A program made the translations under genes and the position numbers. 64,000 nt of DNA from Monocercomonoides exilis (lineage: Eukaryota; Preaxostyla; Oxymonadida; Polymastigidae). The notes beneath the pieces were generated by a model that was not told the DNA's origin, did no database searches, and saw only the letters and a program-made list of their open reading frames with translations. Shown here in pieces: positions 11,801 through 23,129 of the stretch (its first letter is position 1; the number at the start of each line of letters is the position of its first letter). The DNA lies in assembly GCA_001643675.2 (NCBI GenBank), contig LSRY02000032.1, positions 248,001 to 312,000 of the forward strand, written 5' to 3'.

Positions 11801-14577
11801 TTCTATTTCTCCGGTGGCTTCGATGCAGTCTGGTGGATCTTTTAATTCAAATGCTGCTGGTTCATCGTCATCATCATCATCATCTTTGCCTTCTTCTCTT
11901 TCTTCTTCAGGCATTTCATCTCGTTCTTCGTCTCCGTCTGTTACTCCTCTACTTCACCAGAACTCTTTGTCGCCCATTCAAAATGGTTCAGGTTCTAATT
12001 CTTCTTCCTCTTCCTCTTCATCCACTTCTTCTTCTTCTTCTTCAGCAGCAGCAGCTGTTAACCTCCCTTCTTCTCCATTGCTTGAGGAATGTCTTTGTCT
12101 CTTTTCTCTTCCAGAGGCGTTGGCTGGTGACGACACAGTGAAATGTCAGCACTGCGGAGCAAAAGGAGGAGAGAAAAGAATTGGCATCACAACACCCCCG
12201 GAGGTATTAATATCTTGATTTATTGGCATATTGATTCGTTGATTATTATGATAATGATAATGTTTTTTAATCTTTGCGTCTGCATTGAAAATCCATTTTC
12301 AATTATTGTTCTTTCTAAAAATTCTCAATATTTTCTCTTTTAATTTATTCGATTTATTATTCTCTATGTTTCACTTTCCTTTAGATTCTTCTGATTAATT
12401 TGAAGCGTCTGTCATTCAATTCGAAATCAACAAAGCGATACACAACTCAAACATCCAAAAAGATCAATACACACGTTCACTTTCCATTTATACTCGGTTT
12501 CTATTTCTTCTTCATCGTCACCTATTTCTTTTACATATATTTTAATGTTATTTCTTCATTTTTTTTTTCCCCACTTATGCTTTATTGTTCAAAATAACAT
12601 GACAATTTTTTTTATGCATCCTCATTTTCATCTTTCTTCGATCCACTTGAATCAACAATTTTATTCCCCTTCTCTCTCTCTCTCTTTCTCTCTCCTTCTC
12701 CCCATCAGATCTTTCCCCCTTCCTCACCAATTCCTCCTCTCCCCTCTCCATCTTCTCCACCCAAACAGTCTCCCCTCCCCGCCGAGCATCGCCCACACCC
12801 GGAACAATCCCCTCGTCTCAGTCTTCTCCTTCTCCTCCTTCTTCTTCTTCTTCTTCAGACACATTCAATCGGTCCCCTCACAAATACTCTCTTGTGGCTG
12901 TGATCATCCACGACGGCAACCACGAGAACGGGCACTACACAACTGTCGCATTCAACTCCAAGTGGAAGAAGTGGTTCTTCTTCAACGACCACAACGTGAC
13001 AGAGATCAAAGACCCCGCCGACGTGCTGAGCAAGCAGGCATACATTCTTTTCTACCAGCGCATCAACCCGACTCTGCCGGAGCGGCTGAGAAATATCAAG
13101 CTGCTGAAGCACATCACACACATCGACAGAGATGTACCCCAGCCGTCGCTATCGACACTGTCACTGGCGACTGCACCGCAGGCGATGAAGACGATGGCAA
13201 ATGCACTTCTGTTACAGCAACAACAACAGATAGAAAGTGGAAATGGAGTGGGAGAGTTGAGTGGAGGGAAGCGAAAAGGAGAGGAGGAAGAGGAAGAGGA
13301 GGAGGAGGGAAAAGAGGATGAGAGAGGAAAAGGGAAAGGAAATGAGAAAGAGCGAAGCGCTGGACAAAGCCTGTCGGAGCATTCTCAAATGAATCAGTCA
13401 AAAGTTATTAACTCAAAAACACAAAACAATAACAATCAAAAACTTTATGTCAATGTCAATGCTGCTTCTGCTAAGCAACCTCAGCTTTCCTCTTCACTTC
13501 AAAGGCAATCAGCAGAAATAAAGCGAGCAGATTCAGCCAGCATAAAAGACGAAAAACAGACAAAGAATTCATTTGCACCCAAATTAGAAGGAGATTCACT
13601 GCTGTTAAAAGCGCAACCATCGAATCAAACAACACTTTCTTCACAGAACAAGGTCAGTTCTTCCAATCAACTCAGTTCGCAAAGTGTTCAGTCAAAACAA
13701 GAAAGAAACAGCAAATTGAATGGGATGGAGGCTTCATCCATAAGCACGCCTCATTTGTCTGCTTTTTCTCCTTTTCACTCACCTGCAAGCAATAAACAGC
13801 ATGCGGCGAATGAAAACTTTTCGAATAGCACATTCACTTCAACTCAGCATTCACAAACAAAAACATCTTCTTCTTCTTCCATCAAATCAGAAGCATCCGA
13901 ACTATCTTCCAAAAGCGATGATCTATCAACCCAGCAAAGCTTATTCACTCCTTCCCTTGTTCTCTCCCATGACTCCATTCCTGTCGTCACTTCAGACACC
14001 ATCCAGGATGAGCACGTCACTTCACAGAAGAAATCAGACGGCTCGTCTTCTGAACCAGCGCTGCCCGCAAAGCCAGACTCGACAGAGCTGCTGTGTGTGT
14101 GTGAGCAGAAGTGCTCTTCTGATTCAGAGCAGCCGATGGAGGCAGAAGAGAACAACTTGCAGATGAAGTCAATCATACAGGCTGTGTCTCCCGCGTCTGG
14201 TGTGGCAGAGCCTTCTACGTCGAGCATTCCTTACTTGATGACAGCAGAGTGGATGAACAGGCTGAAGACGATGTCCAATCCAGGCCCGTTCAATAACTAC
14301 CCGCTGCTGTGTCCTCATGGAAGAGTTTGAATTATTTTATTTTATTTTATTTAAGAAACTTATCTTTCTTTCTTTTTTTTTTTTTTTAATTTATTAATTT
14401 CTTATTTCAAATGAAAATAAATAATCATATTTCATCATTCTTATAATATTCAGCCTCTTCCTCCTTCAAAGCGGAGTGTTGTTGTGTCTGAGGCTTTTGT
14501 GATTGAGTGTCTTCGTTCATTTGGCGGTGGGCCAATCATTCCTGTTCCCACAACTGAATGCACAATGTGCAAGGTTT

Positions 14578-14667
<90 letters not shown>

Positions 14668-15483
14668 AGATCAATTGACTTTCCTCTATTTATAATTTTA
14701 TTTTATTTTATTCTTAATAATGTTATTTTATTTTGAACTAATTGTTTTTATTTAATTGTTTTCCTATCAATTTATTGAATTTCCTGCGTTTCTGTGTTTG
14801 CTTTAGCTGAATATCTTGAAAAGCAATGAGCTGACTTATCTTCGGATCGTCCAGCAGCAGTCGCTGTTTGTATCTCCAATCACCGTTTCTCCCTCTGCTC
14901 TCAAATCCATTTCACAGCACCACTCACCACATCCACCACAATCACCACATAACTCACAATCACCTTCGCCTTCACTTACACAGTCATCGTCTTTAAATCC
15001 TTCTTCTTCTTCTTCTTCTTCAAATTCTCTTTCACTTTCACTGCCTCCTGCTCCTCTTCAGCAAAGCACTTCACTTCCTTCGCCATATTCACTTCAAGCA
15101 AAACTGTTTTCTACGCTTTCACTTCCAGAATTTGTGTGCATCAGCACCAAATGGCACAAGAAATGGAAGCATTACATGAGAAAAGGTTTGTAAATATTCT
15201 ATCTTTTTGTGTTTTATTTTTTATTCAAACAAATATCTTTCATATATTTTGCGATTGTTTATTTATTTCGTTTCGTTTTTGAATAGATTCCACATCACCT
15301 GCTCCAGGGCCGATAGACAACACTTCACTTCTGCCAAAGTCAGGCCAATTGGCAAAGCCTCTTTCGACTCCCAAGCATTTCCGCATCATCCACCGCGCTG
15401 TTTGGAACGTGCTTGTTACCATTTATGGAGGAGGGCCTGTTGTTGATGTTTCTATGCTCCTTCCACAAATGCAGAAAGCTTAA
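8838..15483 (+). CDS. Ubiquitin-specific protease (USP/UCH family) with C-terminal DUSP domains, 8 exons
   Basis: Proposed join: 8838-8877, 9010-11285, 11511-12203, 12385-12496, 12859-14324, 14454-14573, 14807-15185, 15287-15483; phases agree at every junction and give 1760 residues. Cys box GLTNFGNTCFLSAAVQAL lies at the N-terminus; the QQD-like box HEQCDCQELLTFIL follows. A very long acidic, Ser- and Pro-rich insertion precedes the zinc ribbon CLRCNR/CSLTMDPFHDISLPI and VKCQHCG. Then come PPEILLINLKRLSF, HVHFPFILD (formed by splicing), and the His box NGHYTTVAFNSKWKKWFFFND. DUSP-like segments follow: LLCPHGRPLPPSKRSVVVSE and FVCISTKWHKKWKHYM...GPIDN...VWNVLVTIYGGGP. Members cleave ubiquitin from proteins using a Cys-His triad. 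The USP-then-DUSP order resembles USP48 and USP20/33; closest orthology is not established. The ATG rests on exon 1 splicing in phase to exon 2. It ends at TAA 15481-15483. Confidence 0.85.
8878..9009 (+). other. Intron 1 of the USP gene
   Basis: Donor GTTTAA, acceptor TTGCAG. Phase 1: exon 1 ends GAC G and exon 2 begins GT GAA, giving D-G-E. It contains in-frame stops and AT-rich sequence. Confidence 0.6.
11286..11510 (+). other. Intron 2 of the USP gene
   Basis: Donor GTGTGT, acceptor CATCCAG. Splicing joins CLRCNR to CSLTMDPFHD, restoring the zinc-ribbon/DPF motif typical of USPs. Confidence 0.8.
12204..12384 (+). other. Intron 3 of the USP gene
   Basis: Donor GTATTA, acceptor TTTAG. Splicing joins ITTPPE to ILLINLKRLSF, matching the family PP.ILi.hLKRF motif. 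Confidence 0.8.
12497..12858 (+). other. Intron 4 of the USP gene
   Basis: Donor GTTTCT, acceptor after a long TTC/CTT pyrimidine tract. Phase 1; the split codon makes the Asp of FPFILD, a conserved USP motif. Confidence 0.8.
14325..14453 (+). other. Intron 5 of the USP gene
   Basis: Donor GTTTGA, acceptor ATTCAG. Splicing converts CPHGRV-stop into CPHGRPLPPSKRSVVVSE, a DUSP-like run. Confidence 0.8.
14574..14806 (+). other. Intron 6 of the USP gene, carries (CT)41
   Basis: Donor GTTTGT, acceptor GCTTTAG. It joins CTMCK to LNILKSNELTYLRI. The pure CT tract at 14581-14662 starts 7 bases after the donor. Confidence 0.75.
14581..14662 (+). repeat. (CT)41 dinucleotide microsatellite
   Basis: An uninterrupted CT array of 82 bases lies inside USP intron 6. 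The reverse complement gives a false Arg-Glu ORF and the plus strand a false Leu-Ser ORF. Confidence 0.95.
15186..15286 (+). other. Intron 7 of the USP gene
   Basis: Donor GTTTGT, acceptor TGAATAG, phase 1. It joins HYMRK to DSTSPAPGPIDN, restoring the DUSP 'W..W...GPIDN' run. Confidence 0.75.
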
Positions 15484-16092
15484 ACTTTGTTCACTTGTTT
15501 ATTTATTAATTTGTTTATTAATTTCTTATTTGGAGTTGGATTTATTTTATTTTTTTATTTCATATTTTGAAAGTTACGCTTCAAAGTTGCTTGCAGATTT
15601 GTTGCAATTGATATTAATTGCTGAAGCAAAGCAAGAGTAACAAAAAATGTATGCAACATTGTGGTCTAATTGATGCTAACTGTGTTTCATTTAGAAAATG
15701 AAAAAAATAATAAAAAGAATAATGAAGATATTTTGAAAAACACTAAAAATAAAGTGCAAGCGAAAAAGTTTGCAACTTCAGAGGAAAAACGATAAGTCAT
15801 CAATCAAATAATCAAAAATAAAGCAATTGTGGAAATAAATAGCAATCAGAACTAAAAAATAGTAACATGATAATATTGAAATATGATTCAAAATAAAAAT
15901 AATAAATTTTGGATAGTGCAACTGAAACGGAAGGTGTGATGTGCAAACACAATTGGATTGAATAAATGAAACAAACAGGGTTTTTTCTTTTCTTTTCTTT
16001 TTTCAAACAATTTTGTAATAACAATCATAACAACAAACATAATATATGTGGGTGAAGATAACTAATACAAAGCAAATGCTTCATGCTTTCTT
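15484..16092. other. Convergent intergenic spacer, no gene seen
   Basis: AT-rich sequence between the stop codons of the USP gene (plus) and the IPT/beta-helix gene (minus). It must contain both 3' UTRs and poly(A) signals. Several AATAAA-like hexamers occur, but none can be assigned with confidence. Confidence 0.6.
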
Positions 16093-19000
16093 TTAAACTT
16101 GAGAGTTGCCGTTCTTTGCAATAATCCTCTGGGCTGCTAAGTGCACTGTTGATGGCTGATGCACCAATGATGGACGCTGCTGATGTACATTGGGCATCAT
16201 TGGACCAGTATTGCGCTGCGGAACAATTGCAGGGCCCATAGCATTGCCACCTTGTGAAAAAGATGAGGAAGAGGAAGAAGAGGAAGATGATGATGATAAG
16301 GAGGAGGAGGAAGATGATGATGAGGCAGATGCCGAAGACTGCTGATTGTCTGGCCGCATCTTCACACTTTGCATTGCTCCTTTCCCTTGCCTCTGCTGCG
16401 CCATTTGGATTCCGCGCATTTGCGCCTGTTGGTTCTGCCGATGGATCTCCATCATTTCTCTCGCAAGCGCCTCTGGCGATATCTGCATCCCGTTCCCTGA
16501 GCCGTATCCTCCTCTCCTCTTCTTCTTCCGCTTCAGCTGCTCCAAAAGCGCCTCTTTCTCCTTTCGTGTGGCGCAATGGCACGAAAGAAGGCAGGTGCCA
16601 AACAGCAGCGCAACAAAGCCGAGAACGCCTGTTAAGATGTACAGGGTGTATTGAACGTAGACGCCGAGAACAAGAGACGAGTCGAAGGAATACAGAAATA
16701 TTACTCCTTTCGAATTGGACCATGTTGAGCCATCGTTTGCAACTGACACACGAACTTTGCCCGTGGTTTCTTTTATTTTGTTCATTTGGTTTTTTTAATA
16801 TGAAATAAAACAATATTAACAGTATTTGAAAAATTGAAAAAGAAATTTTTAAAAAAATGTCGAGTTTAGAATAACAGAATTATATCAATTAACAAAAAAT
16901 ATAAATGAGCAAACCTTGGACGAATGACTGGTCTATGTAGCATATAATATCTGTTTCACTTAAAGCGTCTGCAGAATAATAGCGAGCCATAACACTCGAA
17001 GCAGTTGTTTGGTTCTCATTCTCATTCTTCTTTTTCTCCTTTCCGAATTGATCGCCATCTTCCACATCTCCATTCGCAGTTGAAGTGTTAGACATCTGGG
17101 CAGAATTCACATAAATCGCAGAAGCGTCTTCCAATCGGCACGTGACATTAAAGTCGTAGAATCCAATCCCTTTCACAACAACATACGGCTTTTCTCCTTT
17201 CTTCAGCGCGGGCTGTGCCGACACATCCGACACATTCGCAGTTGGAAGCGAGGATGGATTCTGGATGTACTCCACGTCTGAAACGAGTGATGTGATGGTG
17301 CACTGATCTTCGTGAAAGCCAATCCATGCTGGTCTTTTGCCGTTTTCTGTGATGTCCATATCGTTGTTACCGAAGTCTGTGCCGTCTGCAGATATCTCGC
17401 CATACCCAGAGCAGTTAACGTTCATTCGCATCGTGGGGAAAGCAGAAGCATGGTACTTGTTCAGTTCCATCATACAGCCGTTCAATGAAATGCTTCCACG
17501 CTGCATTTGGATGCCCCCTACTTCAGAGTGGCTGATCCTCACGTTCTGCAGTGAGGTGACTGCGTTGCTCAGAGAAACAAGCCCGTGAAGCGTGCTGCGG
17601 CTGTACGGACTGATTGTCGCTGCGCTTGGCGTCTGTGGTGTGGGATCTGCGCTTGGCGGTGGAAACGGGGTAGGATTAAGATCAGAAGGAAAAGACGCGC
17701 CAGTATTAGACTGGTGATGATTAAATTCTGCTGAGTTAGTTATTGCATTGCTTAGAGATGATCTTGTTGATTGAGAAGTGCTGGGCATTATAGGAGCAGC
17801 AAACGACAAGCCGCTTTTTCCAACAATCTGAGTGTTTTCAATGCTAATAGCTAAGTCAGATGCAATAATAAGACAGCCACTGTCGCTTTCTCCAACGAAT
17901 CTGCAGTTGGAAACATTCAAATTGATGCCTTTCGCGAACAGTCCATCGCCAACACTTGCCACACAGCCAAAGAACACGCAATTGTCGAGTAAGCATTGAA
18001 CATCTGCATTTCGCGTTTTCAAACGAGATGCAGCGTTTGAAGGAGATTCAACCGTTGCAGTTTCGATGAATACAGCTCCCCCGTGAGAAGAAGCTTTAAC
18101 CTCGTCTTCACGATTTTCCAAGTAAGAGTCCCTTGAAGTTGTGTACTCATTCAGCACGCCAACAGCAGCGCATCGAAGAAACAAGCAATTACTTAAGTCG
18201 AGTTTAGCTGCTGCACTCTGTTGTGTTGAGGCAGAATGAACGATCGAAGCTCTGATTGCGCCTCCCTGTGCAGATATACAGTCGCAAAATGAACACTTAT
18301 TTATTGTGACAATTGTATGTGTTGCGATAATCCGTATCAAATAGCCAAAGTTAAAATTTGTTGAAATAAACGTATTGAGATTGTAAAACGTGCATTCACT
18401 TATGCTAAATGTATTCTGGCTATTTGCACGGCTCGACAAGAAAGTTGCAGTTGACGTCTTGTCTGATATAAGTATAAATCCTTCGGAGTTTGTTGTTAAT
18501 TCACTAAATTTGCAATTGCTTATCGATGAATGGGTACCATTAACATTTTCAATTCCTTCAAGACGAAGCAAAGGCATTTGCATATTATTGATTTTATTAA
18601 ATATCATTGACGAAAGTAAGCAGCATCCAGATGATCTTATAACGGAATCTACGCTTTGTGGGTTCGATAATAAAGAATAGTATTGCTGTTGATTTGTTAG
18701 AATTGTTTTCGAATTTGTTCCTGAAGTTAAAAATTGCACATCAATATCATTCACATATAATATTGATCCTTGTTCATTAGATGCAAGTGCAGACGTGTTT
18801 ACAGCTGTTGAAAGAAGTAAATATCGAAATGATTTTAATGATAATGTTCCTCCTTCCGCTCGAAAAAGAGCAATTGGATATGACTCTGAAACTACTTTGC
18901 GCTTCACAAATGTGCTCTCTTTTGCAGCGCCAACAACTTCCAATGTTTTTAGCTGAACCCCACTTCCTCCAACAATCATGCAATTCATAAATGAGTGCTC

Positions 19001-19324
19001 TCCAGCTGACAAAAGAAGGCGAACATCAACTAAAGTATTGTCAATAGGAAGTTCACGGCATGGTTGTTCTGCTGTTCCAGGACAGTTAAGACTATCATCT
19101 CCGTCTGGAGAAATGTATAATGTTTTCGTAGCATCATTAAGCAAAGCATTTAATTCTTCAGCTTGAATCATATCCTTCAATTCTTTCTTCCCAAATATAA
19201 GATCCATATTAATAGACTCTGTCTTCTCTTCTTTTGCATACGGATGGCTTCCTTCTTCATGACAAAAAACAGGAACTGATGTGCATTGAATTATTGTCAA
19301 AAAGAAAAAATATAAAAAAATCAT
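16093..19324 (-). CDS. Secreted/single-TM beta-helix protein with IPT/TIG-like domain (2 exons)
   Basis: Join of 16915-19324 and 16093-16769 on the minus strand, 1028 residues. It begins with a signal peptide (MIFLYFFFLTIIQCTSVPVFC). TLYISPDGDDSLNCPGTAEQPC is the 'Y+s..G.D...CG....PC.t' motif that opens beta-helix ectodomains, and helix-like coils with GGA follow. Near the end, KPYVVVKGIGFYDFNVTCRL ... ADALSETDIICYIDQSF ... KVRVSVANDGSTWSNSKGVI reads as an IPT/TIG immunoglobulin-like fold, split by the intron. A TM segment (YTLYILTGVLGFVALLFGTC) comes next, then a basic, Gln- and Ser-rich cytoplasmic tail with no kinase-like region. It therefore differs from the two pseudokinase receptors. 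A plausible role is a cell-surface adhesin or receptor. It ends at TAA. Confidence 0.78.
16770..16914 (-). other. Intron in the IPT/beta-helix gene
   Basis: Minus-strand donor GTTTGC after CAA G (phase 1). The best-fitting acceptor is ATAAAAG, which joins SFVQ-E to TTGKVRVSV in frame. The acceptor lacks a pyrimidine tract, so its exact position is uncertain; the need for an intron is clear because exon 1 runs into a stop while the IPT strand and TM segment follow downstream. Confidence 0.65.
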
Positions 19325-19746
19325 GTGATTGATTAATGTAATTATGGAACAGAAAATTTATTCTTTTCATTGAGAAATGTTTTCTTCTCATTTTTGACAT
19401 AATTTAAAGAATAAATAAGTTCTTTAATTTTTGTTCTAGAATTCAAATTGTTTCATAAATATATTCACCACAAATTAAACAAAGTCGAAAATTTTTCATT
19501 CAACGTTGAAAATGTTCATTCAAAGTCAGGGAAAAAAAATATTTCGATTTCGGAATTAATAAGTCAAAATCGATAATTAATATTTCAATTTCGAAATTCA
19601 TTTTTAACTGAAATTTTTTATTTATCAAAAGGATGGATTTCAGAAAATTTTTAGTTATTTTTTTAGCCAATCAAAAATAGAAACTCAAAGAAAACTTTTT
19701 TATTTCATTAAAATGCGAAGCCAATTAATTCTTAAGAACAGTCGTT

Positions 19747-19777
19747 GAACTTCAACACCTCCTTATATTGGGAGTGA
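19747..19777 (+). repeat. Left inverted terminal repeat of the DIRS-like element
   Basis: Begins GAACTTCAACACCTCC and ends GGGAGTGA. Its reverse complement matches 24266-24296 at most positions, allowing a few mismatches. Confidence 0.8.
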
Positions 19778-19786
19778 GTGCCATAT

Positions 19787-20042
19787 GGGTGATTATTTTT
19801 GAATTCATGTTTTTTCATTCTAAAATTTCGGTTCGAAAATTTTTATTGAATACTGACAAAAAAACACTAAGAAATGAAAACACAAATTAAAGATATCTTC
19901 TTCTTTATTTCATCTTAAACATTAGTTTTTGAAATGGTTTTGATGAAATTTATCATGAAAATATAAATTCTCTATTCTATGACAAACAACCTTTGAAAAA
20001 TCAACACCCCGAAAAAAGTTATGATTACAAAAATAATCACCC
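19787..20042. mobile_element. 256-bp MITE, TIR GGGTGATTATTTTTG, TSD ATAT
   Basis: The ends are GGGTGATTATTTTTG and CAAAAATAATCACCC, flanked on both sides by ATAT (19783-19786 and 20043-20046). It has no coding capacity. It is inserted a few bases inside the left end of the DIRS-like element, so it is younger than that element. A sister copy of nearly the same size is at 60208-60462. Confidence 0.85.
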
Positions 20043-20072
20043 ATATTAAGGGCTCAGTCGTTCAACAGGTCA

Positions 20073-21120
20073 ATGGAAATAGAAGCTACAAATTTTGGAA
20101 CCGCGTCTGAACCAAACAGTATTTTCTCTGCAGGCGTACCAACGGGCGGCTTGGATCTATCTCAATCCAACTCCGCAAGTAGCTTAACATCTCCCATCTC
20201 ACAGGCTCAATCAAGCCAAAGTCACATCGGGCCACAGGTTATTCCGTCAGCCAACAAACTTGCAACTTTATCGACGGAACTTATCGGTGAAGCTGTGTCT
20301 GCTCCTATTCTTAATTTTCAGCTTGATCACGCAGACGTTCAGGAAACCAGGAATGCATATGTCAAAATTTTTTTGAAAAGTTCCATTTGTTCAATTTTCT
20401 AAAAACCAAAAATTTCATATTTCTTTCAAATTTCTGTTTTTACTCACGAAATTACACCCAAACGGATAAAATAACTTTGACAAGGATTTATTTCAATGAC
20501 AGAAAAATTTTGTGAGTGAAAACAGAAATTTGATAGAAATACGTAATTTTTAGTTTTTTGAAAATTGAACAAATGGAACTTTTCAAAAAAATTTTGACAC
20601 ATGAATCTTTATCATTTGCCACATTCATCCCATCTCAAACGCATGTCCATTCAAGATCTTCAAATTGAATAAAGGATGCATTGGATTCAAGCGGTTGGAG
20701 AGTGGAACAATATTTATGCCCTGCTCTGAAGGCGCTGATTTCACTACACGGTGAGGGAGCTTCACAACGTGATAGACTTGCTGATGCTGTGCTTATGATC
20801 ATTGCTGCGTTGCAAGAGTCAAGATATTCCTGCATTTAGGCTAAATATGGGTTCAAAGCAGCCCGCGTTCTGAAGGACGACTCAGAAGATCCTCTGATTA
20901 CTAGTGACAAACTGGAAATTATCAAGCCTATTCTAGAAGCCAAACATTCATCACCAAAACCACAACCAAATAGAAGAATTAAAATAACAAGGTTTTTTCG
21001 CGTACATGCCCGCAGCACTGGGCCTCGACAAGGAACATTTTCCAAGAAAGCTTGGGGAAAGAAGCCACAGTGGGCGGAAGAACTCGATTGTTCTTTGCGG
21101 AGTGGAAGAAAATCGGGGTC
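20073..21120 (+). pseudogene. Gag-like region of the DIRS-like element, disrupted
   Basis: It opens MEIEATNFGTASEPN... and runs to 20359, where a 240-bp hairpin is inserted. After the insertion it resumes (MSIQDLQIE..., then in another frame PALKALISLHGEGASQRDRL, AKYGFKAARVLKDDSEDPL and GKKPQW). In DIRS-type elements this region gives a helical nucleocapsid-like protein. An in-frame TAG precedes AKYGFKAAR, and there is a frame change near 20720. Confidence 0.55.
20360..20599. mobile_element. 240-bp hairpin insertion in the gag region
   Basis: The ends are inverted repeats: TGTCAAAATTTTTTTGAAAA with GTTCCATTTGTTCAATTTTC on the left, and the complement on the right. Flanks CATA and CATG could be a 4-bp target duplication with one change. 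It has no coding content. It splits the gag-like ORF. Confidence 0.75.
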
Positions 21121-21267
21121 ACAAATGCAATATCGGAAGGAATATGCCCGGTGTGGAAGGGAAATCAGGCAAAGGACAGACTTATGAGAGAAGTTCAAAT
21201 GAACAAGGGCTTTTTCGGAGGACCGAAGGAGGAGTCAGCCTGTTCCGCTGGATAAAATAAAGTTAAG

Positions 21268-22589
21268 CAACAGATGTCATATTAAAAAATGACAGGAAGA
21301 ATGTTCGTTGCCTGAGCAATATATTTTTCACACCAAACAAAGATGGAAACTTCAGAGAAATACTAGATTGCCGCCCATTAAATGAAGCTGTGAAGAACAT
21401 CCATTTCAAAATGGAAGACCACCGGACAGCAGAAAGATTATAAGAGCACAGCGATTTCGCCACAACCTTAGATTTATCCCAAGCATACTTCCTCGTCCCA
21501 GTTCACGATTCGTTCGTTCCGTTTCTCGCCTTTTCCTTTCACGAAGAAACATTCGCTTTTCGCGGAATGCCCTTCGGGTACAAAAATGCTCCACGAATCT
21601 TCACGCGACTGATGAGAAAGGTATTGCAACGCATCAGGGATCAATGGGACGTAAAATGCATGGCATACTTGGACGGCATTATCTTTATCCATCAAGATCC
21701 TATTTATCTTACAGAAGTGACAAACAAGGTGACAAAATGGTTTGCAGAGCTTGAACAAATTGTCAATGTGGAAAAGAGTAGTGTAGCTCCGAAACAAACA
21801 TTCAACTTCTTGGGATGGACTTGGAGAACAACAAAGATGATCGTTGCATTGGAAAGGAACAGATGGAAGGCATTGAGCAAGGAGTGCAAGCGGTGGATGA
21901 TAAGGGCAAAGATTGGAGCGACAGTGAAAACAAAAGACTATGCCTCATTCATCGATTCAATTGATGCAGTGCGATTTGTTTGCAAAGACGAAGGGCTTCA
22001 TATGAACATATTATACGCTCTGCAAAACAGAATCGTTCGAAAAAAAGGATGGAATGGAGAATTTGCAATGAATAACAGAGTTGTCAAGCAAATCTCATAC
22101 TGGGAATCGCGCTTGAAGAAGGAAGAAAGAAGAGATTTGGAAATTTTCTCAGCACCAGATGCGATATTAACAACAGATGCAGCTCCTCGGGCTTGTGGCG
22201 CAATCTTGGATGTCAACGGAACATGTTACCATTATCATCACCCTTTCAATCGAAAATTCATTTCGCAAAGTTCAAATTTCAAAGAAACACTTGCAGTTCT
22301 TCTTTCTTTTAATCACTTCGAGCCCTATTTTAAGAAATACAGGATGAAGAACCAGCTCCTAAGATCAGACAACTCAAGCGTTGTCTTCAACATAAACCGC
22401 TGGGCTGCAGGAAGAAACAAAATCTGCATTATAAGAAAGATCAGACGAGAAACTCTCCAGAAGGGGATCAAAGTGAAAGCGATTCACCTTCCAGGCATTC
22501 TGAAGAGTGCAGCAGATTCATTATCAAGATTGGAAAGATCAGGAGACTACCAGATCACACGGAAGGGAATGGAGGAGGTTCAGAAGTAG
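21268..22589 (+). pseudogene. Reverse transcriptase-RNase H of the DIRS-like element
   Basis: Frame 0 reads FFTPNKDGNFREILDCRPLN, then an in-frame TAA (21441-21443), then DFATTLDLSQAYFLVPV, AFRGMPFGYKNAPRIFTRLM and CMAYLDGIIFI. The last is the RT active site, with YLDG in place of YLDD. RNase H motifs follow: TTDAAPRACGAIL, SNFKETLAVL, LRSDNSSVVF and IHLPGILKSAADSLSR. It is clearly reverse transcriptase of the DIRS type, but catalytically dead if YLDG is correct. It ends at TAG 22587-22589. Confidence 0.85.
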
Positions 22590-22629
22590 TTGAATGTCAA
22601 AATATAGCAAGAGGCATTCGCAAGTCTCG

Positions 22630-22764
22630 TGAACAACAAAGAAAAAATATAGCTAGGACCAGGAAGTCCCTTCTCAAAGGACGGATTGGCCGTAAGTTGG
22701 AAATACGCAGTGACTCTAGTGAATCCCCCTGTTCCGCTTATCCTTCCAAGTCTGAGAAAGATTT

Positions 22765-22847
<83 letters not shown>

Positions 22848-22930
22848 AAAAGCAGTTATTCTAATTACAGTCTGGAGAGATCAAAGCCGGACACCTCTGT
22901 TGAAAAGAATAATGACACGCTTCGTTTGTT
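22630..22930 (+). pseudogene. Post-RNase H conserved segment, split by (AG)40
   Basis: Reads GPGSPFSKDGLAVSWKYAV, then NPPVPLILPSLRKI before the AG tract, and KAVILITVWRDQSRTPLL after it. In DIRS/PAT elements the equivalent run (WS...fPPf.lI..vL.Ki, then a.li.P.W..q.W.p.L) is continuous, so the microsatellite grew inside it. Confidence 0.55.
22767..22846 (+). repeat. (AG)40 dinucleotide microsatellite
   Basis: An uninterrupted AG array of 80 bases inside the retrotransposon, between the RNase H and recombinase regions. Confidence 0.95.
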
Positions 22931-23129
22931 GGAAGAATTCGCAAACCATTCTTCAACCAGGACCAGGCTTAAAGAGAACAGTAGCATCTCTTCAACCGGG
23001 AGGTTACATTGCGGGGAGACTAAATTGGTGATGGAAATTGGGGAGGAATAGGGGACGCTGGGATTAAGAAGGTTCAATGTTTCTGATCTCATTATCTCTG
23101 ATTCTCGTTACAGTGTTGCTTCTACAACT

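Noticed and set aside
14450-14678. Arg-Glu and Leu-Ser ORFs over the CT array
   Set aside because: Produced by the (CT)41 microsatellite inside a USP intron.
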